Source: CAZVWH01 sp964631175 (GTDB lineage Bacteria; Planctomycetota; Phycisphaerae; Sedimentisphaerales; Anaerobacaceae). Taken from it: a stretch of 64,000 nt of DNA. Location: positions 35,406 to 99,405 of the forward strand of contig CAZVWH010000001.1 in NCBI GenBank assembly GCA_964631175.1, written 5' to 3'. Position numbers and translations under genes: made by a program. The notes under the pieces were generated by a model, which saw only the letters and a program-made list of their open reading frames with translations, did not search any database and was not told the DNA's origin. Below are positions 1 through 7,844 of this stretch, one piece after another (the first letter of the stretch is position 1; each line of letters begins with the position of its first letter).

Positions 1-1062
1 GTCCGCCGTAAGGCCTAAGCCCAGGCGGTGAACGTCTGCGCAATTCGGCTCGGTCAGGCTCGGCCAACCATCCGGTGTCCAGAACAATTCGTGAATCCGC
101 AGATAAGACCTGCCGTTATCTTGAGCATCATAAGCATGATGAAGAAGCCAGAACCTTCCATCATTATCCAGAAAAACTGCGTTGTGTCCCGGCCCCCTCC
201 AGCGTTCATCGGGCCAGGTCAACTGTGTTCCACCACCTTTCATCATTGATATGCCGTCTTGGTCTATGTATGGACCGGTGACACAGTTAGCTCGGCCAAA
301 CCTGACGTTGTAGGTGCTATTGACTCCCCAACAACAATAATCAAACGAAACAAATAGATAATAATAACCATTGTGAAAAACAACAAATGGAGCTTCAATC
401 GCGTTAGACGAAGTGATGCGTGATGCGATTGAATAAATCGCAGGCTGATCAGAAAGCGGATGTCCTGTAACAGGATTAATCTCCGTCAATTTGATGCCGC
501 TCCAGAATGAGCCAAAGGTAAGCCAATATCTTGTCGTTTCGCCCTGGTTATCTATAAATAAGGCTGGGTCAATAGCGTTGTATCTACTGCTCCACGTCGT
601 AGTTACAACAGGTTCGCCGCTGTCAATCCACTTATACGCCGGATCGCAAGGATCGAGCGTTGTATTGGTCGCCAAGCCTATAGCAGAAACATTTCTGCCA
701 AAGGTCGAGACCGAATAATACAAGTGGTACCTGCCATCAAAATAGGAGATATCCGGGGCCCAAACACTGCTACCGGTGAACGCCGGTACCGCAGTGGAGA
801 CCCACTCTGGTATGCTTTCAAGTGCCCTACCAGCCGACTGCCAGTTATGTAAATCCATCGATTTTAAAATTGGGATGCGCCTGCCCGTGTAAAATACATA
901 GTAGGTATCGCCCTGTCGGGCCATAACCGGGTCGTGAACCCTGTAGCTGCCGGTCAACTCTTCGTACTTTGCCTCGACCGGCCCGGCTATCAGCGCTAAT
1001 AGAACAACAATGGCGTAAGCCAAGCTATGCACCGAAAACGTAAAAAGAGGTTTAATGCTCAC
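1..1062 (-). CDS. GH43 family glycoside hydrolase (arabinanase-like), 3' end outside window
   Basis: Reading the minus strand from 1062 gives an open frame of 354 codons that runs off the window start. A GTG start at 1060-1062 is chosen because GGAGG lies 8 nt upstream and a signal peptide follows (MSIKPLFTFSVHSLAYAIVV..., cleavage near AGPVEA). An in-frame ATG at 1090-1092 lies before that Shine-Dalgarno. GH43 five-bladed propeller signatures are visible: VHDPVMARQGDTYYVFY (base Asp), SSVWAPDISYFDGRYHLYYS, AIDPALF (pKa-modulating Asp) and SNAIEAPFVV (acid Glu), then GPGHNAVF. The order fits endo-1,5-alpha-L-arabinanase-type members. Probably a secreted enzyme acting on arabinan or a similar hemicellulose. 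The exact substrate cannot be read from sequence. Confidence 0.9.
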   Translation of the reverse strand, partial: MSIKPLFTFSVHSLAYAIVVLLALIAGPVEAKYEELTGSYRVHDPVMARQGDTYYVFYTGRRIPILKSMDLHNWQSAGRALESIPEWVSTAVPAFTGSSVWAPDISYFDGRYHLYYSVSTFGRNVSAIGLATNTTLDPCDPAYKWIDSGEPVVTTTWSSRYNAIDPALFIDNQGETTRYWLTFGSFWSGIKLTEINPVTGHPLSDQPAIYSIASRITSSNAIEAPFVVFHNGYYYLFVSFDYCCWGVNSTYNVRFGRANCVTGPYIDQDGISMMKGGGTQLTWPDERWRGPGHNAVFLDNDGRFWLLHHAYDAQDNGRSYLRIHELFWTPDGWPSLTEPNCADVHRLGLGLTAD

Positions 1063-1157
1063 CGTTTCAGCCTCCGTTGGAACAAAATCCATCTACATAA
1101 CACGTACATAATATTATAACAGTTTCAAGAATTGCACAAAGTGTTAAAATATTTCTT

Positions 1158-1898
1158 ATGGGAAAAGCTGCTTGTAATATCCGAATAGGCACATCAGGTT
1201 GGCATTACAGCCACTGGACGGGGCCTTTTTATCCAGCAGAATTGCCAAAAAATAAGTGGTTAGAGTATTATACGCAGCATTTCGATACGGTTGAAATAAA
1301 TAACACTTTCTATCATCAACCAAAACAGCAAACCTTCAAAAACTGGCGGAAACAAGCCCCTAAAAATTTTCTCTTTACGGTAAAGGCCCATCGATTTATC
1401 ACTCACATTAAAAGGCTCAAAGACCCACAAGAGCCGCTTGAAAGATTCTTCGCCGGTGCCCAACTCTTAAAAAGTAACCTTGGGCCTATTCTTTATCAGT
1501 TGCCGCCGAGCATGCACAAAGACCTTTCTCGGCTGGAAAGTTTTATCAAGTCCCTTCCCAAAAGAAAAACCAGTATTTTTGAGTTTAGACACACCAGCTG
1601 GTTTTCAGACGACACTTACGAGCTGCTTAATAAATTTAGCATCGGCTTTTGCACTCACGATTTGGTCGGTGTCCCTACACCTCGCGTAATAACAGGCGGC
1701 GTAATTTACCTGCGCTTTCACGGCCCAACCGGAAAATACCAAGGCAATTACACTAAGGCTATGCTAAAAAACTGGGCCGACTGGATAAAAAAGCATATCA
1801 AAGAAGTCCACAATATCTACGCTTATTTTAACAATGATATCGATGGCCACGCTATCGAAAATGCGAAGACATTAAAAGAACAATTGGGTATCTTGTGA
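1158..1898 (+). CDS. DUF72 (YecE-like) family protein
   Basis: A 246-residue protein opening with IRIGTSGWHYSHWTGPFYP, the hallmark of DUF72 proteins, which adopt a TIM-barrel fold. Further family signatures are FDTVEINNTFYH, FTVKAHRFITH, ILYQLPPSM, FEFRHTSWF and YLRFHGPTGKYQGNY near the end. Length is typical for the family. No biochemical function is firmly established. The gene is divergent from the GH43 gene upstream, and no clear Shine-Dalgarno precedes the ATG. It is followed by a convergent radical SAM gene, so it is probably monocistronic. Confidence 0.88.
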   Translation: MGKAACNIRIGTSGWHYSHWTGPFYPAELPKNKWLEYYTQHFDTVEINNTFYHQPKQQTFKNWRKQAPKNFLFTVKAHRFITHIKRLKDPQEPLERFFAGAQLLKSNLGPILYQLPPSMHKDLSRLESFIKSLPKRKTSIFEFRHTSWFSDDTYELLNKFSIGFCTHDLVGVPTPRVITGGVIYLRFHGPTGKYQGNYTKAMLKNWADWIKKHIKEVHNIYAYFNNDIDGHAIENAKTLKEQLGIL

Positions 1899-2000
1899 AG
1901 TATGAATTGTACAGTGAATGCAATGTAACCTTTGCTCAACGAACGACAAAGTAGCTCCTTCAAACTCGTTTTGAGATGATTTTTATATGAAATTCAACTA

Positions 2001-2891
2001 TTAAAGTAAGTTCAATTCTTTTTCGATTGCATACTGGCGGACACTGCCAATTTCTTCAAGTGTAGGTCTGCGATTTATTTTGGGGTGCGAAGAAGCCTTG
2101 TAGCAGGGACGATACTGATCCATCACGTTGATGGTAGTTTTTGGACTAACCTGCTCCGCTAAAAAGTCTATAATCTCGAAGCTGCCAGCAAAGTTGTCCG
2201 GCAAAACTAAATGTCTTACTAAAAGGCCGCGTGTCGCCAAGCCTTTTTCTACCTGAAGGTCACCAACCTGGCGGTGCATCTCTTTGACAGCTTCTCGGTT
2301 TACCTCTGGATAGTCCGGCGCAGCAGAAAGCTGCTGGGCAACTTTAGAATCTGAATATTTCATATCCGGCATATAAATATCAATGTAGCCCTCAAGTAAC
2401 CTGAGCGTTTCAACCGAATCATAGCCGCCGGTATTATAGACCGTAGGCAGTGACAAGCCGTTCTTTCTGGCTAATTCAATCGCTGCTACAATAGCAGGGA
2501 CAACGTGGGTAGGAGTGACAAAATTTATATTACAGCAGCCGTAGCTTTGCAGCTCGAGCATAGATTTAGCTAACTTCTCAATAGTCACTTTGCGTCCGTG
2601 ACAATGATGACTAATATCGAAATTCTGGCAGAAGATACAGCCTAAGTTGCAGCCGGCAAAAAAAATAGTGCCCGAGCCGCCCGTGCCGACAAGCACGCTT
2701 TCCTCGCCGAAATGTGGTCCTACAGAGCTAACTACCGGTAAACGAGCGATGCCGCAAAAACCAACCTCGCCCTTGCTGCGATAGACTTTGCAGTTACGCG
2801 GACAAAGCGTGCATGGATTTATCCGCTGCCACAAATGCTTAACGGTTTGGCTAAAAGAATCAAGGTCGGTCGGCAGAGATGTCATATTCAA
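2001..2891 (-). CDS. radical SAM protein, PflA/PflX-like activating-enzyme homologue
   Basis: A 296-residue radical SAM enzyme. The SAM-binding cluster motif is CNLGCIFC (CX3CX2C) around residue 80. An extra N-terminal Cys set (CTLCPRNCKVYRSKGEVGFC) matches the uncharacterised pyruvate-formate-lyase-activase homologue group (PflX/COG1313). Other radical SAM features are TVYNTGGYDS and IDIYMPDMKY. The substrate is unknown; a glycyl-radical activase role is only inferred. It is followed by sixA on the upstream side, and a hairpin-CTAAA repeat occupies the spacer between them. Confidence 0.85.
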   Translation of the reverse strand: MNMTSLPTDLDSFSQTVKHLWQRINPCTLCPRNCKVYRSKGEVGFCGIARLPVVSSVGPHFGEESVLVGTGGSGTIFFAGCNLGCIFCQNFDISHHCHGRKVTIEKLAKSMLELQSYGCCNINFVTPTHVVPAIVAAIELARKNGLSLPTVYNTGGYDSVETLRLLEGYIDIYMPDMKYSDSKVAQQLSAAPDYPEVNREAVKEMHRQVGDLQVEKGLATRGLLVRHLVLPDNFAGSFEIIDFLAEQVSPKTTINVMDQYRPCYKASSHPKINRRPTLEEIGSVRQYAIEKELNLL

Positions 2892-2908
2892 CCCTTTGTT
2901 TGATCAAA

Positions 2909-2959
2909 ACCCCCAAATAAACCTGTCCTGAGCTAAGCCGAAGGATTTGGGGGCTAAAC
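2909..2959. repeat. hairpin-CTAAA element with a nested repeat in its loop
   Basis: Stem CCCCCAAAT / ATTTGGGGG is followed directly by GCTAAAC. The loop carries CCTGTCCTGAGC...GCCGAAGG, a second dispersed repeat also seen in a loop at 51392-51417 and, alone, at 45688-45707. It sits between sixA and the radical SAM gene. Confidence 0.7.
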
Positions 2960-2968
2960 AACCAAGCA

Positions 2969-3436
2969 TCAATCGGCAAGCAACTCCGGTGTCACCACCC
3001 AATCGATTTGCCATTTATCTGCTTCGGAACAATTCAGGCACACAATGCCGGCGTTCTTAAAAGTCACTATGTTGGTCAATTCGCAATCGGTCAAAAGCAC
3101 CGAAGCCAGCCCGCCGAGAAAAGGCAGATGCCCAACAATCATAATATCATTAGCAGCAAAGGCAAGCTCGGTTCTTAATGCCGTGACATCATCGGTCGGG
3201 CCAAGACCTTCGTGCACGGTTGGTGTTTTATTTACCTTGATAACTTTAGCCAAAACCTCAGCAGTCTGGACAGCCCGTTTCTTTCCACTGTGCCATAAAT
3301 AATCAACACATAAATTCAAAGGTTTAATGAACCGGGCTATTTTCTGCATGTCCCGCAGACCTTCTTCGGTCAGTGACCTTTCTGGGTCTAATTCTTTTGG
3401 AGCTGCCTTTGCATGTTGGACCAGGTATAGTTTCAC
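2969..3436 (-). CDS. sixA: SixA-type histidine phosphatase
   Basis: A 155-residue histidine phosphatase-superfamily protein. It begins MKLYLVQHAKA, so the usual RHG/RHA is QHA here, as in some SixA relatives. The rest fits SixA: DPERSLTEEGLRDMQKIA, LWHSGKKRAVQTAEVL and the second catalytic histidine region IMIVGHLPFLGGLASVL. Known members remove phosphate from phosphohistidine in histidine phosphotransfer domains. The length matches SixA (about 155-160 aa). It lies upstream of the radical SAM gene on the same strand, separated by a repeat element. Confidence 0.85.
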   Translation of the reverse strand: MKLYLVQHAKAAPKELDPERSLTEEGLRDMQKIARFIKPLNLCVDYLWHSGKKRAVQTAEVLAKVIKVNKTPTVHEGLGPTDDVTALRTELAFAANDIMIVGHLPFLGGLASVLLTDCELTNIVTFKNAGIVCLNCSEADKWQIDWVVTPELLAD

Positions 3437-3598
3437 TCTTCAATCTCCCATATAGAAAAATCGTTTAACTTTATTATAGCACTATCCTTCACTTTAACAA
3501 TCTTGCGGACGGCTGCAGGTAATCTTAAGGCCTTTTGATATTGTGTGAATGCCAAATTTAATGTATATTGATATGTACAGAAAGATGGTTAAAAAATA

Positions 3599-4222
3599 AT
3601 GGCAAAAAATCCCAAATTGACAGAACAGAACACGGATTTGGCGCATCCGGAAAATCAGCCGAAAACCTCTAAACAGATGCTATCGCACTCAGAAAGCAAG
3701 CAGGATTCGCTTGCAGCCCGCCTTAGGGCCGGCGAGCATGCAGCCGCAATCGAGCTTGTTGATAAAAACTACCAACAGATATATGTGTTTATGAGGAGGC
3801 TCGGTCATAGTTCTCAGGTAAGTGAAGATCTGACCCAAGAGACATTCTTACAGGCCTGGCACCATATAGGCCAACTAAGAGACAGCAAGGCGCTGAGCAG
3901 CTGGCTATATCGTATTGCCAGCAATGTATCAAAGCTTTATTGGCGTAAGCATAAAGGCAAGGAAATAACCGAAATAGAATTAACTGTTCCGCTGGTTAGC
4001 GGTATCACTGAACATCACAGAGTTGAATATAATGAAAACTTGAGCCGGTTGAAAATTGCTGTTGACAAACTTCCCTGGAAGCTGAAACAGACTATAATCT
4101 TACATTATATACAGCATTTAAGTATCGCCGAAGCCGCCGAGGCAGCAGATATAAGGCAAGGCACTTTCAAAAGCAGACTTAACAGAGCATTAAAAATTCT
4201 GAGAAAGCACATTGCCGATTAA
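3599..4222 (+). CDS. ECF-type RNA polymerase sigma factor
   Basis: A 207-residue sigma-70 family protein with an unconserved ~40-residue N-terminal extension. Region 2 is at residues ~55-115 (YVFMRRLGHSSQVSEDLTQE, TFLQAWHHI, WLYRIASN). Region 4 HTH is at ~155-205 (LPWKLKQTIILHYIQHLSIAEAA...GTFKSRLNRALKILRKHI). Region 3 is absent, as in ECF factors. An in-frame ATG near residue 27 could be the true start because no Shine-Dalgarno precedes the first ATG. The next gene begins 14 bp downstream and encodes a membrane protein that could be its anti-sigma. Confidence 0.9.
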   Translation: MAKNPKLTEQNTDLAHPENQPKTSKQMLSHSESKQDSLAARLRAGEHAAAIELVDKNYQQIYVFMRRLGHSSQVSEDLTQETFLQAWHHIGQLRDSKALSSWLYRIASNVSKLYWRKHKGKEITEIELTVPLVSGITEHHRVEYNENLSRLKIAVDKLPWKLKQTIILHYIQHLSIAEAAEAADIRQGTFKSRLNRALKILRKHIAD

Positions 4223-4236
4223 ACAGCAGGTCAGAG

Positions 4237-4773
4237 ATGAGAGAAGAGCAATTAAAAAAATCGCTAAATGAATTGGCAAAAGCCACTGCAGAGCCTGTTC
4301 GTCCCAACCTCGCTGAGGATATAAAGAATCACATCCCAGGCACACTTAATCCACATAGACACGGTATGGATACCATCAATATTATTATAGACTTAAGAAT
4401 AAATAAATTAGCCGCGGCGGCAATAATAATTACGATGATGATTCTACTGGCGAGCTTCTTCAGCGGGCAGGATTCACTGGAAAACGGCATTTATCAAGAC
4501 AGCAAGATGTTGTTAACATATATTCTGCGAAGCCGGATTGATAGAAGCGATTTATTGTCAATCAAGTCAAGATATAGTCACTTGCTTAGCAAAGGCGTGC
4601 AGGCAGAATATTATGGCGACAAAGAGTACTTGAACGATAGCAATGCGGTGCTATTGCAGTGGAAACTTCCCAACGGCAATTACACCATAATCACCGGAGA
4701 TTTACGGGAAAGAACCGTCAGTCCCGAAGAACTAATAGAACTATTGGGCAAAATGCTGCAAGAGAAAATATAA
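4237..4773 (+). CDS. single-pass membrane protein, candidate anti-sigma factor
   Basis: A 178-residue protein with a soluble ~65-residue N-terminus, one transmembrane segment (LAAAAIIITMMILLASFF, ~residues 66-83) and a C-terminal extracytoplasmic part. It follows the ECF sigma gene by 14 bp, so the two are probably cotranscribed. Position and topology suggest an anti-sigma factor. No zinc-binding HxxxCxxC motif is visible, so the link rests on context only. I do not recognise the C-terminal domain (RSRIDRSDLLSIKSRYSHLL). Confidence 0.6.
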   Translation: MREEQLKKSLNELAKATAEPVRPNLAEDIKNHIPGTLNPHRHGMDTINIIIDLRINKLAAAAIIITMMILLASFFSGQDSLENGIYQDSKMLLTYILRSRIDRSDLLSIKSRYSHLLSKGVQAEYYGDKEYLNDSNAVLLQWKLPNGNYTIITGDLRERTVSPEELIELLGKMLQEKI

Positions 4774-4877
4774 TCCCTCTAGAAATATATCTACATACTG
4801 CCTGAATTTCCGCACATTTTGTTGTAACATAATCATAGTAATTATTATTAATACAATTAACAAAAGGAGTAATAACT

Positions 4878-5651
4878 ATAAGCAAAAGAAGAGGGTTTAC
4901 ACTTATTGAGCTTTTGGTGGTGATCTCAATCATTGCGCTGTTAATGGCGATATTAATGCCGACGTTACAGAGTGTGAAGAATCAAGCAAGAGCGGTAGCC
5001 TGTCAGGCAAACCTACGCCAATGGAGTCTCATCTGGTCGATGTACACAAACGATAATAACGGTTATTTTGATGTGGGTCTCGGCGGTGAGAGCCAAACGG
5101 GCAGGGACAGGTGGACTTATACTTTGCGGGACTACTATAAAGATCCTAAGATGGGTTTATGCCCTATGGCCACAAAACCTTTATCAGAGGGAGGTGTAAA
5201 TCCATTCGCGGCCTGGGGCAAATTTAGCGATCATAGTTACGCCAGCTACGGTGAAAACGAGTGGCTTTGCAATCGAGGTTCAGGTGCTATAGGCGGCAAC
5301 TTAGAAAACTACTGGAAGAATATTGACGTTAAACCCACTGAAAATATACCGCTTTTTCTTGATTGCTTTTGGTACGATGTTTGGCCGTTCGATATTGATA
5401 TACCACCGGCTTATGATGGATCTACGGAAGGTTTCACCGGTAGTAATGAAATGAGGCGTGTCTGCCTTAACCGGCACAAAGCGGTGGTAAATAGCGCATT
5501 TTTGGATTGGTCTGTCAGAAAAGTCGGGCTGAAACAATTGTGGACACTCAAATGGCATCGTAACTTCAACGTAAACGGTCCTTGGACCCAAGTCGGTGGT
5601 GTCCAGCCGGAAGACTGGCCGGAATGGATGAGAGGTTTTAAAGATTATTAA
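4878..5651 (+). CDS. prepilin-type N-terminal cleavage protein, probable ATA start
   Basis: The class III signal is (M)SKRRGFTLIELLVVISIIAL, so processing should occur after the glycine of RRG. The frame lacks ATG, GTG or TTG before this motif. AGGAG at 4865-4869 stands 8 nt before ATA (4878-4880), which I take as the start; the first TTG (4914) lies inside the hydrophobic helix. The C-terminus carries the planctomycete pattern CLNRHKAVVNSAFLDWSVRK then VGLKQLWTLKWHR. This resembles the H-X9-DG pseudopilin tail but with DW in place of DG. It is likely a type II secretion-like pseudopilin or surface protein, 257 residues from ATA. Confidence 0.8.
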   Translation: MSKRRGFTLIELLVVISIIALLMAILMPTLQSVKNQARAVACQANLRQWSLIWSMYTNDNNGYFDVGLGGESQTGRDRWTYTLRDYYKDPKMGLCPMATKPLSEGGVNPFAAWGKFSDHSYASYGENEWLCNRGSGAIGGNLENYWKNIDVKPTENIPLFLDCFWYDVWPFDIDIPPAYDGSTEGFTGSNEMRRVCLNRHKAVVNSAFLDWSVRKVGLKQLWTLKWHRNFNVNGPWTQVGGVQPEDWPEWMRGFKDY

Positions 5652-5666
5652 AAAGAAAAACAGTAT

Positions 5667-5700
5667 AAAAAAAAAGCTGGTCTTCCACACCAGCCTTTTA
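5667..5700. terminator. bidirectional rho-independent terminator
   Basis: Stem GCTGGT (5676-5681), loop CTTCCAC, stem ACCAGC (5689-5694). It is followed by CTTTTA on the plus strand and by nine T on the minus strand. It sits between the convergent prepilin gene and the HTH/receiver gene and could serve both. Confidence 0.8.
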
Positions 5701-5769
5701 TTAATTCACTGTTGAGAACAACTCTTTCCCACATCCATTAGGTCCAAGCCTAATTTAACCGGTGCGGGA

Positions 5770-6348
5770 CTAATATATGATAGCGATGGCTTCTTCTATC
5801 TTCTTGATGACACCGGTGATATCCGAAAAGTCGGATATACAGCCATCGAAGCCCTTCTTTAACAATGCAGTGTACTCGGAATCGCTCAGATGATTCGCAA
5901 GGGCTATAACTTTAATGGTCTGTAAATCCTCATCGGTACGGATACTTCTGCAAATGCCTGCCGCATCTACATCATCAGCCAAGAGGTTTACCAGCAAAAC
6001 GTGAGGAGCAAATCTATGAGCAATCGCACCAGTTTCAAAATCGCTCCGAACGGTTTGCACATCATAACCTGCTTTGGTTTTCAAAGTCTCGGCTAAAGCT
6101 GAAGATGCTTCCTCGTTGCTATCTACTATTAGGACCCGGATTTTGCCAACCGGCAAACCCCCTGTTGGCATATTATGCACCTTCATAAAGCGGATTAGCT
6201 CACTCAATGGTATTCTACGGTCTTTACTGCCGGGTATGCGATAACCCTTCAGCTGGCCGGTGTCAAACCATTTTGAAACTGTTCGAGCAGCAACGTTGCA
6301 AATCTTAGCCACATCACCCGTCGTTAGTACATTTTTTCCCTTTGCCAT
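5770..6348 (-). CDS. MerR/excisionase-type HTH fused to a degenerate receiver domain
   Basis: A 192-residue protein. Residues ~8-55 form an excisionase/MerR-like helix-turn-helix (LTTGDVAKICNVAARTVSKW...GYRIPGSKDRRIPLSELIRFM). Residues ~68-190 resemble a CheY receiver (KIRVLIVDSNEEASSALAETL). The phospho-acceptor position reads APHVLLVNLLADD, with Asn where Asp is expected. The usual switch Lys before the last helix (KP) is replaced by SD in GFDGCISDF. It is therefore probably a pseudo-receiver working without phosphorylation. The ATG follows a GGGCTAAA hairpin, and no good Shine-Dalgarno is visible. Confidence 0.8.
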   Translation of the reverse strand: MAKGKNVLTTGDVAKICNVAARTVSKWFDTGQLKGYRIPGSKDRRIPLSELIRFMKVHNMPTGGLPVGKIRVLIVDSNEEASSALAETLKTKAGYDVQTVRSDFETGAIAHRFAPHVLLVNLLADDVDAAGICRSIRTDEDLQTIKVIALANHLSDSEYTALLKKGFDGCISDFSDITGVIKKIEEAIAIIY

Positions 6349-6352
6349 TTTT

Positions 6353-6373
6353 TTTAGCCCTATTACTTAGGGT
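6353..6373. repeat. hairpin-CTAAA element in a 5' leader
   Basis: TTTAG then CCCTA / TAGGG around TTACT. On the minus strand this reads hairpin-GCTAAA, ending 4 nt before the ATG of the HTH/receiver gene, where the ribosome-binding site should be. Confidence 0.55.
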
Positions 6374-6609
6374 ATTTACATTGCTTTTTACTCGGCCTTA
6401 AAGCAAAGGCCGTTTACACAAAAAGCACATTTCTCAATCTTTTCCACAATAAACCGTTATCTTTGAGGCTCCACGTCCCATAAACGCTTCTCATTTCTTA
6501 TATTTCGCTCGGATTGCCTACTTACCAAGCAGTGACGTTAATAAGCCTCTGAAAATGTTTTTGATTTATTAATTCCAAGCAGTAAAATTCAAACTTGAAG
6601 ATTATGATG
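6374..6609. other. divergent intergenic region without a gene
   Basis: Together with the two flanking repeats this is the 316-bp gap between the HTH/receiver gene and the aminotransferase gene. It is AT-rich. I see no ORF and no promoter that I would defend. Confidence 0.4.
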
Positions 6610-6638
6610 TTTAGCCCCCACCCTTGTGGTGGGGGTAA
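6610..6638. repeat. hairpin-CTAAA element
   Basis: TTTAG then stem CCCCCACC / GGTGGGGG with a short CTTGT loop; on the minus strand the hairpin is followed by GCTAAAC. It lies 27 bp upstream of the aminotransferase ATG. Confidence 0.7.
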
Positions 6639-6665
6639 TTGGTTCTTTTTAACAAGGATTTTATC

Positions 6666-7808
6666 ATGCGGATATATTTGTCTCGTCCGGATATCACCGA
6701 AAAAGAAATCGAGGCGGTTTGTGCAGTGCTTCGCAGTCCGGATCTGTCACTTGGTCCAAAAGTAGGAGAATTTGAACAAGCCTTCGCTAAATATATCGGT
6801 ACAAAACGGGCAGTTGCTGTCAATAGCGGCACCAGCGGTTTATTCCTGTGCATGTTGGCACTGGGCATTAGCCGGGGTGATGAAATCATTACTACGCCAT
6901 TTACTTTTATTGCCTCTGCGACTTCTATTATGATGACCGGTGCCAAACCGGTCTTTGTTGACATTGACCCTGTGAGTCTGAATATTGACCCTGCAAAAAT
7001 TGAATCCAAAATTACCAACAAGACGAAAGCTATTTTACCGGTAGAAGTCTTCGGTAATCCAGCCGGTTTCGATAAAATCTGTCAAATCGCTCAAAAACAT
7101 AATCTCAAGGTAATTGAAGATAGTTGTGAAGCGCTTGGTTCTGAGCTGAATGGAAAAAAGGTTGGCACATTCGGCACAATGAGTGTGTTTGGCTTCTATC
7201 CTAATAAGCAAATAACCACCGGCGAGGGTGGAATGATTTTGACCGACGACAATGATTTGGCAGATATGTGTGTGTCGCTTCGCAATCAAGGCAGGGACAA
7301 GGATAATAATTGGCTGTGCCATAAACACTTAGGCTATAATTTTCGGCTTAGTGACATTAATTGCGCGCTCGGCATTGCGCAACTCGCAAGAATCGAGCAA
7401 ATCAAAGCCAAACGCCGACAGGTTGCACAATGGTATCAAGAAATGCTTGCAGACGATGACAGACTAAAAGTACCCGCTGAGCCGGATGGCTGTGATATGA
7501 GCTGGTTCGTATTTGTTGTCCAGCTTGCGGATAGATTTTCAGCTCAACAGCGAGACAGGATTCTACAAGCAATAATAGACAGGGACATTCAGGTCGGAAA
7601 CTATTTTCCGCCTGTGCATCTGCAGCCGTTAATGGTCGAGCAGTTCGGCTATAAACACGGCGATTTCCCCATCACCGAATCCGTCAGTGATCATACAATC
7701 GCCCTTCCGTTTTATAACAACCTGACAAAAGACGAAATCGCAATCGTCTGCAAGACACTAAAAGAGGTTCTCAATAAACAACTATCTACCGTATCTTTTA
7801 TCTCATGA
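6666..7808 (+). CDS. DegT/DnrJ/EryC1/StrS aminotransferase
   Basis: A PLP-dependent aminotransferase of the sugar-nucleotide type, 380 residues from the ATG at 6666, which has AAGGA 7 nt upstream. Motifs: GTKRAVAVNSGTSGLFLCML (PLP phosphate region), IEDSCEALGSE (cofactor Asp) and SVFGFYPNKQITTGEGGMI, with the Schiff-base Lys in NKQ. Typical members aminate a keto-sugar bound to UDP, GDP or dTDP for surface polysaccharides. The substrate is not readable here. It is not clearly in an operon; the downstream GLUG gene is convergent. Confidence 0.9.
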   Translation: MRIYLSRPDITEKEIEAVCAVLRSPDLSLGPKVGEFEQAFAKYIGTKRAVAVNSGTSGLFLCMLALGISRGDEIITTPFTFIASATSIMMTGAKPVFVDIDPVSLNIDPAKIESKITNKTKAILPVEVFGNPAGFDKICQIAQKHNLKVIEDSCEALGSELNGKKVGTFGTMSVFGFYPNKQITTGEGGMILTDDNDLADMCVSLRNQGRDKDNNWLCHKHLGYNFRLSDINCALGIAQLARIEQIKAKRRQVAQWYQEMLADDDRLKVPAEPDGCDMSWFVFVVQLADRFSAQQRDRILQAIIDRDIQVGNYFPPVHLQPLMVEQFGYKHGDFPITESVSDHTIALPFYNNLTKDEIAIVCKTLKEVLNKQLSTVSFIS

Positions 7809-7844
7809 TGCGTATTTCGTCGTTCGTATTTACCGGTGTGTGAA

